Notes: generated by a model from the sequence alone, not told the origin. 9,787 bases of DNA from Spirochaeta sp. (GCA_003454605.1 DMKD01000198.1:1-9787), one strand, 5' to 3'; positions 1-6,291 are shown, counted from the first letter of the stretch. Made by a program: numbers and translations.

Positions 1-339
1 AAAACACCGACCCTTGAGCAGCTCATAAAAAACCTTTCAGGTGGAAATCAGCAGAAGGTGCTTATATCACGATGGTTGCTCACAACACCGGAGATTCTTA
101 TCCTCGATGAACCGACTCGTGGTATTGACGTTGGTGCCAAGTCTGAGATTCACCGTTTGATCGGTGAGCTTGCAAAGATGGGAAAGAGTATAATTATGAT
201 ATCGTCGGAAATGCAGGAGGTTCTCTCTATGAGCGACAGGATCATGGTCATGCATGAAGGCAAGTGTTCCGGAGAAATCAGCCGGAAAGATGCCACACAG
301 GAAAAAATTCTAGCGCTTGCTACCGGCGAGCAGCTTTAA
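1..339 (+). CDS. Sugar ABC transporter ATP-binding protein, C-terminal end (partial)
   Basis: This is the last 112 codons of a cytoplasmic ATPase that powers sugar import; the 5' part lies outside the window. Reading frame 1 is open from base 1. The ABC signature LSGGNQQKV sits at visible residues 12-20 and Walker B plus D-loop (LILDEPTRGIDVGAK) at 33-47. The H-loop position reads ISSEMQEV, with Ser in place of the usual His, as is common in the second nucleotide-binding domain of the RbsA/MglA/XylG family of duplicated ATPases (about 500 aa). The visible piece is therefore the second domain of such a protein. The stop lies 21 bases before the permease start, so the two genes form one operon. 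Substrate cannot be read from this fragment: ribose, galactose and inositol importers share these motifs. Confidence 0.93.
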   Translation, partial: KTPTLEQLIKNLSGGNQQKVLISRWLLTTPEILILDEPTRGIDVGAKSEIHRLIGELAKMGKSIIMISSEMQEVLSMSDRIMVMHEGKCSGEISRKDATQEKILALATGEQL

Positions 340-360
340 CCTTAGGGAGGTTTTTAAACA

Positions 361-1350
361 ATGGCTCAGCAAAAAATTATAAGTAGGCCCTCATTCGGCG
401 CTTTCATGAATAAATACGGGATAGTTGTTATCTTTATCGGTTTATGTATCATTCTGTCGATAGTCGAACCAGCTTTTCGATCTATGAGAAATGTGACTAA
501 TGTTATCAGACAGGTCTCTATTATCGGTATTGTATCAATGGGTGTTACATTCTGTATTATTACCACAGGTATCGACCTTTCATCGGGTTCGATGATAGCC
601 CTGATTTCAGTAGTAGTTGCTTCTACAGCACAGAATGCAGTTAATCCAGACCAGCCTATCTCTGTAGTTATGCCGATATTATTCGCAATAATAATATCTC
701 TCGTCCTGGGAGGAGTGCTTGGAACTATAAACGGTTCTCTTACCGCATTCGGAAAGATACCGCCTTTCATCGCGACGCTCGGTATGATGACCGTAGCCCG
801 TGGTGCAGCAGCTCTTTTCACTCAGGGCCGCCCGGTCGGAGATCTGAAAGACAGCTTTACATTTATCGGTACCGGCAGTTTCATAGGTATACCAATTCCT
901 ATCTGGATCTATATCGCGATGGCTATTCTATCGCACATCCTTTTAAGTAAGACTAAATTCGGACGTCATGTGTTTGCAATAGGCGGAAATGAGCAGGCAG
1001 CAAGAATCTGCGGTATCAATGTTGAGAAGACCCTTGTAAAGGTATATGCCTACGCAGGTTTTCTTACCGCAGTCTCTGCTATCATGCTTACAGCCCGAAC
1101 TTCAGCTGGTAACCCGACCTACGGTGTTGCATATGAACTTGATGCAATTGCAGCAACCGTTATCGGTGGTACATCACTCAGCGGAGGACTCGGCTCGATT
1201 CCATTCTGTGTTGTCGGTGCTCTTATTATCGGTGTACTGAACAATGGTATGGACCTTCTCGGTGTAAATGCATACTGGCAGCAGATCGTAAAAGGCGTAA
1301 TCATCGTTGTTGCAGTCCTCATTGACGCCCGTAAGCAGAAGAGAAAATAA
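361..1350 (+). CDS. Sugar ABC transporter permease, RbsC/IatP-like
   Basis: This 329-aa inner-membrane permease belongs to the branched-chain/ribose permease family (BPD_transp_2) and would form the channel for the ATPase encoded just upstream. It is almost entirely hydrophobic, with membrane segments near residues 18-36, 53-70, 75-90, 101-123, 134-153, 179-195, 227-244, 262-270 and 282-321. Family hallmarks are TTGIDLSSGS (68-77), GKIPPFIATLGMM (131-143), the cytoplasmic loop IGGNEQAARICGINV (207-221) that docks the ATPase, and ELDAIAATVIGGTSLSGG (259-276). Length matches RbsC-type permeases. AGGGAGG at 344-350 precedes the ATG by 10 bases. No periplasmic binding protein is visible, so it is probably encoded upstream. 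The nearby iol genes make inositol a reasonable substrate guess, but about 5 kb of unrelated genes separate them and the regulatory link is not shown. Confidence 0.92.
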   Translation: MAQQKIISRPSFGAFMNKYGIVVIFIGLCIILSIVEPAFRSMRNVTNVIRQVSIIGIVSMGVTFCIITTGIDLSSGSMIALISVVVASTAQNAVNPDQPISVVMPILFAIIISLVLGGVLGTINGSLTAFGKIPPFIATLGMMTVARGAAALFTQGRPVGDLKDSFTFIGTGSFIGIPIPIWIYIAMAILSHILLSKTKFGRHVFAIGGNEQAARICGINVEKTLVKVYAYAGFLTAVSAIMLTARTSAGNPTYGVAYELDAIAATVIGGTSLSGGLGSIPFCVVGALIIGVLNNGMDLLGVNAYWQQIVKGVIIVVAVLIDARKQKRK

Positions 1351-1375
1351 GCTCTTCATACTGTTCTAGATATAC

Positions 1376-1394
1376 TCCCGGAGTTTTTCCGGGA
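1376..1394 (+). terminator. Hairpin after permease gene, possible weak terminator
   Basis: TCCCGGA (1376-1382) and TCCGGGA (1388-1394) form a perfect 7-bp GC-rich stem with a GTTTT loop. It starts 26 bases after the permease stop. The sequence that follows is ATCTTAACC, which lacks a T-tract, so termination is likely to be weak. The hairpin may instead protect the 3' end of transporter mRNA and reduce read-through into the next gene. Confidence 0.55.
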
Positions 1395-1431
1395 ATCTTA
1401 ACCTGAAATCACATCTGTAAAGAGGTAATTT

Positions 1432-2115
1432 ATGGCAGTTATAACAATTTCAAGAAAGCTTGGAAGCATGGGGACTTACATAGGAAGGAAACTCGCTGAG
1501 AAGCTCGAATACGATTATATTGACAAGGTTAAACTTTCAAAGATCATGAAAGATTACGGATTCAGTAAATTCGATAATATTTATGATACCTTACCTGGAT
1601 TCTGGGAAAAGTATGACGTGTATCGTGATATGACGATTAATTTTCTTGCAGAAGTCATCCTGGCAGTAGCTCAGCATGATAATGTAGTTATCGCCGGTCG
1701 AGGCAGTTTCGGTCTTTTTGATAACTTTTCCGACGTTATCAATATCAGAGTTAAAGCACCTGAACCCTGTCGGGTCCATCGTGTCATGGAAGATAGAAAT
1801 CTCACTGAAAATGAAGCGCGCAAGATAGTTAAAGATAACGATCTTGTCAGGAAATCATTTGTAGAATCAGATTTTAGATTTGATTACACCGATTCTACAG
1901 ACTTTGATCTGATCCTCGATACCAGTATTATTCCCCCTGATATGTGTGTCGACTGGCTGTATCAGGCCTATGAGGTAACCAAGGGGAAGAGGGATGATGA
2001 CAGACCAAGCGTGAAAACTCTGAAAGTGGAAAAGGTTCTTGTGAAGCATATCGATGAAATGCTGGAACGCTTTCGTGAAAATGCACAGCCTATTGAGAAG
2101 CGTACAGAAAGATAA
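1432..2115 (+). CDS. Cytidylate kinase-like P-loop family protein
   Basis: This 227-aa cytoplasmic protein resembles the cytidylate-kinase-like family (Cytidylate_kin_2 type), whose members are mostly of unknown physiological role. The N-terminus ITISRKLGSMGTYIG (4-18) occupies the P-loop position, but there is no Lys-Ser/Thr at its end, as expected for this family rather than for true Cmk. The segment NVVIAGRGSFGLF (84-96) and the Arg-rich stretch RVHRVMEDRNLTENEARKIV (114-133), with RKSF at 140-143, correspond to the core strand and LID-like regions of nucleoside monophosphate kinases. A charged tail of about 40 residues follows. AGAGG at 1421-1425 lies 6 bases before the ATG. It is 81 bases behind the permease gene with a hairpin between, so it may be a partly uncoupled last gene of the transporter operon. 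A strong terminator follows. CMP kinase activity is not implied. Confidence 0.8.
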   Translation: MAVITISRKLGSMGTYIGRKLAEKLEYDYIDKVKLSKIMKDYGFSKFDNIYDTLPGFWEKYDVYRDMTINFLAEVILAVAQHDNVVIAGRGSFGLFDNFSDVINIRVKAPEPCRVHRVMEDRNLTENEARKIVKDNDLVRKSFVESDFRFDYTDSTDFDLILDTSIIPPDMCVDWLYQAYEVTKGKRDDDRPSVKTLKVEKVLVKHIDEMLERFRENAQPIEKRTER

Positions 2116-2134
2116 CCAACTTCATTTACTGATT

Positions 2135-2176
2135 ATAGCTCCCTGCGGATTCAAGCTGCAGGGAGCTATTTTTTAT
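2135..2176 (+). terminator. Strong intrinsic terminator
   Basis: ATAGCTCCCTGC (2135-2146) and GCAGGGAGCTAT (2158-2169) form a perfect 12-bp stem with an 11-base loop. The stem runs directly into TTTTTT (2169-2174), with a second T-rich run to 2182. This is a classic rho-independent terminator closing the transporter/kinase-like unit. It sits 12 bases upstream of the -35 element of the next operon. Confidence 0.95.
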
Positions 2177-2193
2177 CTTTTTCATATAAAATT

Positions 2194-2222
2194 GGAACTT
2201 TTAACCTGCTCATTTCGTCTAA
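2194..2222 (+). promoter_or_regulatory. ECF sigma (RpoE-like) promoter of the lipoprotein-sigma-anti-sigma operon
   Basis: GGAACTT (2194-2200) and GTCTAA (2217-2222, preceded by C) are separated by 16 bases. This closely matches the -35/-10 pattern of E. coli sigma-E and many other ECF sigma factors. No comparably good sigma-70 promoter is visible in the 67 bases after the upstream terminator. Transcription would start near 2229, about 20 bases before the ATG at 2250. Because the operon encodes an ECF sigma factor (3903-4481), autoregulation is the simplest reading; this is inferred from position and motif, not shown. Confidence 0.8.
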
Positions 2223-2249
2223 CCAATAGAAACCTGTAAGGAGGACTAT

Positions 2250-3515
2250 ATGGTTACCGGTAATTTTACGAAAAGAGCTGTTTTCCTGATATTAACTTCA
2301 TCTGTTTTATTTTTCATATCTATTTTCTCAGGCTGCAGTCTTAAAAGCGGATATGAACTCGATTCACTGGAGATGGCCGAGATCACTTCTCTTAGTCTTG
2401 ATTATCAGTCGATGAAGCTTGAAGGTGAGAAGGCTGCAATGGAAGTGGATGCTCTTAACAATGCTGATATGGCTCGGTCAGGCAGCAGATCTGTATATGG
2501 AGTTGATGATCCGGATTACATTCTTGATGACGGAACCGAGGTTTATGTTACCCGCGAATATGAGGATAACGACACTCCCGGGAACGTTGAGGATGACTAT
2601 ATTGTCATTACAAGGCAGTTCTACATTGATACTGACCTGCTTGAATTTACTGAGGTTCTCAATCTTTCGGTAAAACCGGAAGCTGACTGGTCGGTTTGGG
2701 ATGAACCCGTAATGCTAAACGACGACGGTTCATTCAGTCAGGAAGGCTCAATTACCAGATATATCGGTGATACCGGCGGTTCATCTATTGAAGGTGATAT
2801 GAGAGTTACCTGGGTGAAGGTCGAAGAAGAGGTTGAGCTCTACTCGATTGTGAAAGAATCAGTTGCTCTGATGAATATGACCACAGTTATTACGACCATT
2901 ACCTTCGACGCTGAGGATAATCCGGTCAAAGAACAGCTGCGTATCCGGATAGTGGATGGAGATGAAATAGTCGTAAATTCCTTCGTATATACCCAGTTTG
3001 AGGAGGACGGGTTTACTAAAACAAAGATGATAAGAGAAGACGGTGCTTTCTGTCTTCGATGGCGAGACACCGAATATGTTGATCCTTCAGGTGAGCAGAC
3101 ACCGGCCTGGATTCAGGAGTACTACAATGAAAACGGGATTCTAAGGAGCAAACGGATAGAGACCGGTTACCGTATAGTTCGGGAGGTCCTGGTATACATC
3201 TATGATGAATCGGGCACTGAAATAATCGACACCCGTTCCATGGATGTTCGCTTTTCAGGAAATATCGATGGATCAGTGGATGTTGAAAAGATCCTTGACA
3301 ACGGGAAGCTGGTGATTCTTAATATAATAGAGAGTGATGAGGGGTATACCATTACTAAAGACGGTTATACCTACATGGTTACAGTTGATCTTATGAACGG
3401 TATAGTGGAATTCTTCAATGAGTATGGAACCTTCCTTGGTAAGGTTATCATTGGAGATGACGGAAGCTATGACGTTGAAATGGCCGGAGATGATTCCGAA
3501 AGGATAGAGATTTAA
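2250..3515 (+). CDS. Hypothetical acidic lipoprotein, first gene of the ECF sigma operon
   Basis: I do not recognise this 421-aa protein. The N-terminus has charged residues (K8, R9), a hydrophobic run at 10-27 and a lipobox-like FSGC with Cys at 29, so it is predicted to be exported and lipidated. The mature part is very acidic and has no further membrane segment. Its second half alternates short beta-like stretches with turns rich in Asn, Gly and Asp (YNENG, YDESG, NIDGS, LDNGK, NEYG, GDDGS). This suggests a repetitive beta structure such as a repeat sheet or a propeller-like fold, but I cannot assign a family. AAGGAGG at 2238-2244 precedes the ATG by 5 bases. It leads the operon and lies closest to the ECF promoter, so it is probably the main envelope product of the stress response or a sensor for it. 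The next gene starts 2 bases after its stop. Confidence 0.85.
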   Translation: MVTGNFTKRAVFLILTSSVLFFISIFSGCSLKSGYELDSLEMAEITSLSLDYQSMKLEGEKAAMEVDALNNADMARSGSRSVYGVDDPDYILDDGTEVYVTREYEDNDTPGNVEDDYIVITRQFYIDTDLLEFTEVLNLSVKPEADWSVWDEPVMLNDDGSFSQEGSITRYIGDTGGSSIEGDMRVTWVKVEEEVELYSIVKESVALMNMTTVITTITFDAEDNPVKEQLRIRIVDGDEIVVNSFVYTQFEEDGFTKTKMIREDGAFCLRWRDTEYVDPSGEQTPAWIQEYYNENGILRSKRIETGYRIVREVLVYIYDESGTEIIDTRSMDVRFSGNIDGSVDVEKILDNGKLVILNIIESDEGYTITKDGYTYMVTVDLMNGIVEFFNEYGTFLGKVIIGDDGSYDVEMAGDDSERIEI

Positions 3516-3517
3516 TT

Positions 3518-3919
3518 ATGTTTAGAAAGAGTATTATTGCTGTTATTTTTCTTTTGCTTGGTTCCCTGCTTTGGGGGCAGACCTTTGATAACCTTCAGCT
3601 ACTCAGGCGGGCCGGCCTTGATGAGGGAGAGATTGATAAGCTCATCGAGCTTAACGGAGCATATGATCTCGTGAAGCGGGAAGCGGTGGTAGAGCAGAAT
3701 TTTTATAAGGCTCAGCTGGAACGTCTGCTTCTGAAGACGGATCCTGATATGGATGAAGTTGAGGAGGTTCTGAAGAACTCCTTAGAGTGGAAATTAAAGG
3801 AAACAATGGCAGATATCAGCCGGCGCGTAGAAATTCGTAAAATAATCGGAGAGGAAAAGTGGGTCCGTCTAATAAGGGCGATTTCGGAGATAAGACAGCG
3901 CAATGCGGAATCTCAGTGA
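3518..3919 (+). CDS. Small exported helical protein, possibly Spy/CpxP/CnrX-like
   Basis: This 133-aa protein has a clear signal peptide: K4, a hydrophobic run at 6-19 and probable cleavage near W19-G-Q-T. The mature part is predicted all-helical and highly charged. Its layout is a short helix with the DEGEIDKLIEL pattern (35-45), a helix around 52-73, then P77-D-M-D-E-V-E followed by a long helix containing RRVEIRKIIGEEKWVRLI (102-119). The PDMDEVEEV segment and the Arg-rich helix before an EEKW turn resemble the periplasmic Spy/CpxP family and the metal sensor CnrX, which acts beside an ECF sigma and anti-sigma pair. That similarity is by eye only. Translation is probably coupled: it starts 2 bases after the lipoprotein stop, with AAAGGA about 13 bases upstream. 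Its 3' end overlaps the sigma gene by 17 bases. The sequence supports an exported sensor or chaperone, and its ligand is unknown. Confidence 0.82.
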   Translation: MFRKSIIAVIFLLLGSLLWGQTFDNLQLLRRAGLDEGEIDKLIELNGAYDLVKREAVVEQNFYKAQLERLLLKTDPDMDEVEEVLKNSLEWKLKETMADISRRVEIRKIIGEEKWVRLIRAISEIRQRNAESQ

Positions 3920-4481
3920 CAGAACTGACGAAGAGCTTATAGCTCTTATAATTGAGCAGGACAACAGGCAGGCTTTGACCTGCCTCATAAGCAGATATCG
4001 AAAAACCTGTCGCCGCGTTTTATACGGCCTGTGTTCCGGAAATATTAATCTTATGGATGATGCAGAACAGGAGATCTTCATCGCTCTTAAAAAGGCACTG
4101 TTGAAATTCCGCAGTGAGAGTTCTTTCTCTACCTTCTTCTATCGATTTGTCCGCAATAGAGGGCTTGATCTTGTGCGGAAACACCGAAGAAGGAGCCGTG
4201 AAATTTCAGTATCCGCATTTAAGGATTCGGATGGAGAACTGATTTCCAAAATAGCAGGTCCTGAAGAGCAGATGCTGCGTAAAGAAGAATTAATGGTCCT
4301 GTGGAATATTCTGGACAGTATGAAGGAAGAGGAGAGCACGATGATAATACTGAAAGATATCGAAGGTTTATCATTGCAGGAGATTAGTATGATTATGAAT
4401 AAGCCTGTTGGCACGGTAAAATCAAGGCTGCATCGTGCCCGCAGGAAGGCAGTTTTATTGGGAAGAGAGGCGATCAAATGA
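3903..4481 (+). CDS. ECF-type RNA polymerase sigma factor
   Basis: This 192-aa protein has the two-domain layout and length of ECF sigma factors. Sigma region 2 covers about residues 25-97: RYRKTCRRVLYGL, then DAEQEIFIALKKALLKFRSESSFSTFFYRF (53-82), then the DNA-melting and -10 recognition helix RNRGLDLVRKHRRR (84-97). A linker at 98-127 leads to region 4 (about 130-185), with a helix-turn-helix in LSLQEISMIMNKPVGTVKSRLHRARR (156-181). There is no region 1 or 3. The start overlaps the preceding gene by 17 bases, with only a distant GGAG (3886-3889) upstream, so expression is probably translationally coupled. The stop overlaps the anti-sigma start in an ATGA. The RpoE-like promoter at 2194-2222 is its likely target. 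The sigma factor would be held inactive at the membrane by the next gene product until an envelope signal arrives. Confidence 0.94.
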   Translation: MRNLSDRTDEELIALIIEQDNRQALTCLISRYRKTCRRVLYGLCSGNINLMDDAEQEIFIALKKALLKFRSESSFSTFFYRFVRNRGLDLVRKHRRRSREISVSAFKDSDGELISKIAGPEEQMLRKEELMVLWNILDSMKEEESTMIILKDIEGLSLQEISMIMNKPVGTVKSRLHRARRKAVLLGREAIK

Positions 4482-4921
4482 AAAATAAGGTCTGCTCACA
4501 ACTTGAAGTCCTTCAGGATTTCCTTGATGAGGAATCCTGCAGTGAAATGGGTCAGGCTCTCAGAGAGCATCTCTACGGTACACAGCCCTGCCTTGAATGC
4601 AGGAAATTTTACGATGAATATATAGAATTCAGAAACCTTCTCTCTGCGGCTGCTGATTCAGAAGTTCCGGATGTTGCCGTGATTAGCAGCAGGAAAACAG
4701 GCGGTAATCACCTTCGAACTGCATTATTTGTTTCGGCTGCCCTCATAACGATTCTGATAGGCAGTTTCTATGGTCTCCGTTCATATTTACGGTACAGGAT
4801 TATCTCGGCGGACACGACGATGTATGTAAGCGGGCTGATAGAAGCGCCGCTGCTCGAAATATCAGATTATAAAAGTACAATTCCTGACGACTGGTTTGAT
4901 TCACCATCACTGCTGGACTGA
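4478..4921 (+). CDS. Anti-sigma factor with zinc-finger-like N-terminus and one membrane segment
   Basis: This 147-aa protein has a cytoplasmic N-terminal domain, one membrane segment (about 81-100, TALFVSAALITILIG...) and a short outer tail of about 45 residues. The N-terminal helix-rich region contains H31, C38 and C41 (HLYGTQPCLEC) plus C6 and C21. ZAS/zf-HC2 anti-sigma factors usually have His-x3-Cys-x2-Cys; here the spacing is His-x6-Cys-x2-Cys, so the zinc site may be shifted or formed with C6 or C21. The ATG overlaps the sigma stop (ATGA), the usual coupling for sigma/anti-sigma pairs that must be made in balance. The extracellular tail is short, so sensing may depend on the exported proteins encoded upstream. 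The gene converges on lacI with only 17 bases between stops, and I see no terminator there. Confidence 0.88.
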   Translation: MKNKVCSQLEVLQDFLDEESCSEMGQALREHLYGTQPCLECRKFYDEYIEFRNLLSAAADSEVPDVAVISSRKTGGNHLRTALFVSAALITILIGSFYGLRSYLRYRIISADTTMYVSGLIEAPLLEISDYKSTIPDDWFDSPSLLD

Positions 4922-4938
4922 CTTCCATCGGGGTTGAT

Positions 4939-5955
4939 CTATGCCGTCTTTTGTCTGCAGGTTGTCCCGCGATGGATGAGTTTCGGTTCCAGCATTATTC
5001 TCTGAGGAAAGTTTTCATTGCCCTGGTTCTTAATTGCTATCTCATCAAGTAGAACATTTATCATTATTCTGCCAATGCTGTACTTCGGCTGCTTGATTGT
5101 AGTCAATTTGATTTGCGGAAGTCCGGCCATACCAATGTTGTCAAAACCTATTACACCTACATCTTTTCCGGGTTTCAGATTGTTCTCTTCAAGATATTTC
5201 AGCGTACCAAGTGCCATGAAATCATTACCGTTGAATATTGAATCGGTATCAGGATAGCTGTTAAAAAGCTCTCTGGCCAGAGAATAACCGCTTTCAATAT
5301 CATATTTGTTACTGAAAATTCTATTTTCATCAAATTCAAGCCCGGAATCTCTAAAACCCTGAATAAAACCCTTACGGCGATATACGCCTGCGCTGGCATA
5401 GATCGGACCTTCAATTATCCCCGTTTTTCTATAACCGCAGTTAATTAGGTGTTTAGCGGCAATATATCCGCCCTTTTCATTATCAGTGCTAACAGAAGTG
5501 TAGTTTATATTTGTAGACCAGCTTTCATGCCCGATAACAGGCACCTGGATATCTTTAAATAATTTTTGATTTGAATCATCGACAGTTTTAATAATAAGAC
5601 CGTCTACCTGTTTCTGTTGGATGGTATGGATATAATCTCTTTCTTTTTTGTTGCTCCAGTTGGATATACAGAGGAAGATATCATAATCATTGGCATTCGC
5701 AGTATCTATTATACCCGTTGCTATAGCACCAAAAACCGGGTTTATGATATCCGGAAGGATGACGCCGATTGTTTTAGTTGATCTGTTAACGAGGCCCCGT
5801 GCAATGCTGTTTGGTTTGTATCCCATTCCAGCGGCCGTTTTAATTACTAGTTTTCTGGTCTCTTCACTGACGCCCGGCTTATTGTTAAGCGCCCTCGAAA
5901 CAGATGAGAAATTGATATCGAGTTCTTTTGCTATATCCTTTATCGTAGGCTGCAT
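4939..5955 (-). CDS. LacI-family transcriptional repressor, probable regulator of the iol operon
   Basis: This 338-aa DNA-binding repressor has the normal LacI length. The helix-turn-helix spans residues 4-23 (TIKDIAKELDINFSSVSRAL), the hinge helix lies at about 49-56 (NSIARGLV), and the periplasmic-binding-like core starts near 62 (TIGVILPDIINPVFGAI) and runs to the end. The start chosen is the ATG at 5955: AGGAG (minus strand, 5965-5961) lies 5 bases before it, and the protein then begins MQPTIKDIAK as family members do. A GTG at 5985 would add ten residues and has no ribosome binding site. The gene diverges from iolB, and a LacI-type palindrome lies just downstream of each predicted start site, so it probably represses itself and the iol genes. 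The effector is likely an inositol breakdown intermediate. LacI-type inositol regulators are known but less common than DeoR- or RpiR-type IolR; the assignment rests on position. Confidence 0.93.
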   Translation of the reverse strand: MQPTIKDIAKELDINFSSVSRALNNKPGVSEETRKLVIKTAAGMGYKPNSIARGLVNRSTKTIGVILPDIINPVFGAIATGIIDTANANDYDIFLCISNWSNKKERDYIHTIQQKQVDGLIIKTVDDSNQKLFKDIQVPVIGHESWSTNINYTSVSTDNEKGGYIAAKHLINCGYRKTGIIEGPIYASAGVYRRKGFIQGFRDSGLEFDENRIFSNKYDIESGYSLARELFNSYPDTDSIFNGNDFMALGTLKYLEENNLKPGKDVGVIGFDNIGMAGLPQIKLTTIKQPKYSIGRIMINVLLDEIAIKNQGNENFPQRIMLEPKLIHRGTTCRQKTA

Positions 5956-6004
5956 CACTACTCCTGTATTCGCTGATAGAAGCACAATATATGTTCAAAA
6001 AGAG

Positions 6005-6014
6005 CAAACGTTTG
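6005..6014. promoter_or_regulatory. LacI-family operator in the lacI leader
   Basis: CAAACGTTTG is a perfect 10-bp palindrome centred on CG, as LacI/PurR-type operators are. It lies about 10-20 bases downstream of the predicted lacI transcription start, where bound repressor would block its own gene. Read on the minus strand it shares the 13-base string AAACGTTTGCTCT with the iolB operator. The flanks are less symmetric than at the iolB site, so it may bind more weakly. Confidence 0.75.
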
Positions 6015-6029
6015 TTTTCGCTGTTTATT

Positions 6030-6058
6030 ATTAAACCATATTTGTTGATCTAAGTCAA
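6030..6058 (-). promoter_or_regulatory. lacI promoter (sigma-70 type)
   Basis: On the minus strand, TTGACT (6058-6053, 5 of 6 to consensus) and TTTAAT (6035-6030, 5 of 6) are separated by 17 bases. Transcription would start near 6023, immediately before the palindrome at 6005-6014. Confidence 0.72.
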
Positions 6059-6196
6059 ACAAATAAATATTTATCCTTTGTTCTTGGAATTCGACTTTAT
6101 GGAAGTGAAATACTTGAATTAACCGTTGAAATCAAGTTTACAGCCGAATATAGCTCAAATTACATTATTATATTTGTTTTAAATGTAAGAAAGAAT

Positions 6197-6225
6197 TTGA
6201 CAAATTACTAAAAGAGATATAGGAT
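6197..6225 (+). promoter_or_regulatory. iolB operon promoter (sigma-70 type)
   Basis: TTGACA (6197-6202, perfect -35) is followed after 17 bases by TAGGAT (6220-6225, 4 of 6 for -10). The start would fall near 6232, so the operator at 6235-6254 covers the first transcribed bases. The strong -35 with a moderate -10 fits a regulated promoter. Confidence 0.72.
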
Positions 6226-6234
6226 TCATAATTA

Positions 6235-6254
6235 GAGAGAAAACGTTTGCTCTC
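6235..6254. promoter_or_regulatory. LacI-family operator at the iolB promoter
   Basis: A 20-bp palindrome with core AAACGTTT (6241-6248) pairs at 9 of 10 symmetric positions; only 6240/6249 fails. Flanks are GAGAG and CTCTC. Its place just after the predicted start site suits direct repression by the divergently encoded LacI protein. The centre is 235 bases from the centre of the lacI-side palindrome, so looping between the two sites is possible. Confidence 0.82.
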
Positions 6255-6270
6255 GGTTTTGTTAAAAATT

Positions 6271-6291
6271 GCGCCACATAAACAAGGGCGC
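6271..6291 (+). other. GC hairpin just upstream of the iolB ribosome binding site
   Basis: GCGCC (6271-6275) and GGCGC (6287-6291) can form a 5-bp stem with an 11-base AT-rich loop, ending 5 bases before AGGAG (6297-6301). Similar GC hairpins stand before the ribosome binding sites of iolC (7194-7211) and iolD (9150-9165). Confidence 0.5.

Noticed and set aside
366..821. A 151-aa open frame on the minus strand
   Set aside because: It lies wholly antisense to the permease gene, has low-complexity composition and resembles no family; it is a shadow of coding bias.
1371..1376. TATACT as a -10 element for the cytidylate-kinase-like gene
   Set aside because: No -35-like sequence lies 16-18 bases upstream and the hexamer abuts the hairpin at 1376-1394.
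4139..4477. A 112-aa open frame antisense to the sigma factor gene
   Set aside because: It is fully covered by the well-supported sigma gene, rich in Ser and Ile as antisense shadows are, and has no recognisable domain.
4922..4938. A bidirectional terminator between the anti-sigma and lacI genes
   Set aside because: The 17-base gap has no inverted repeat and I found no clear stem-loop with T-tract at either gene end.
5956..5985. N-terminal extension of the LacI protein from GTG 5985
   Set aside because: ATG 5955 has AGGAG 5 bases upstream and yields the standard LacI start MQPTIKDIAK.
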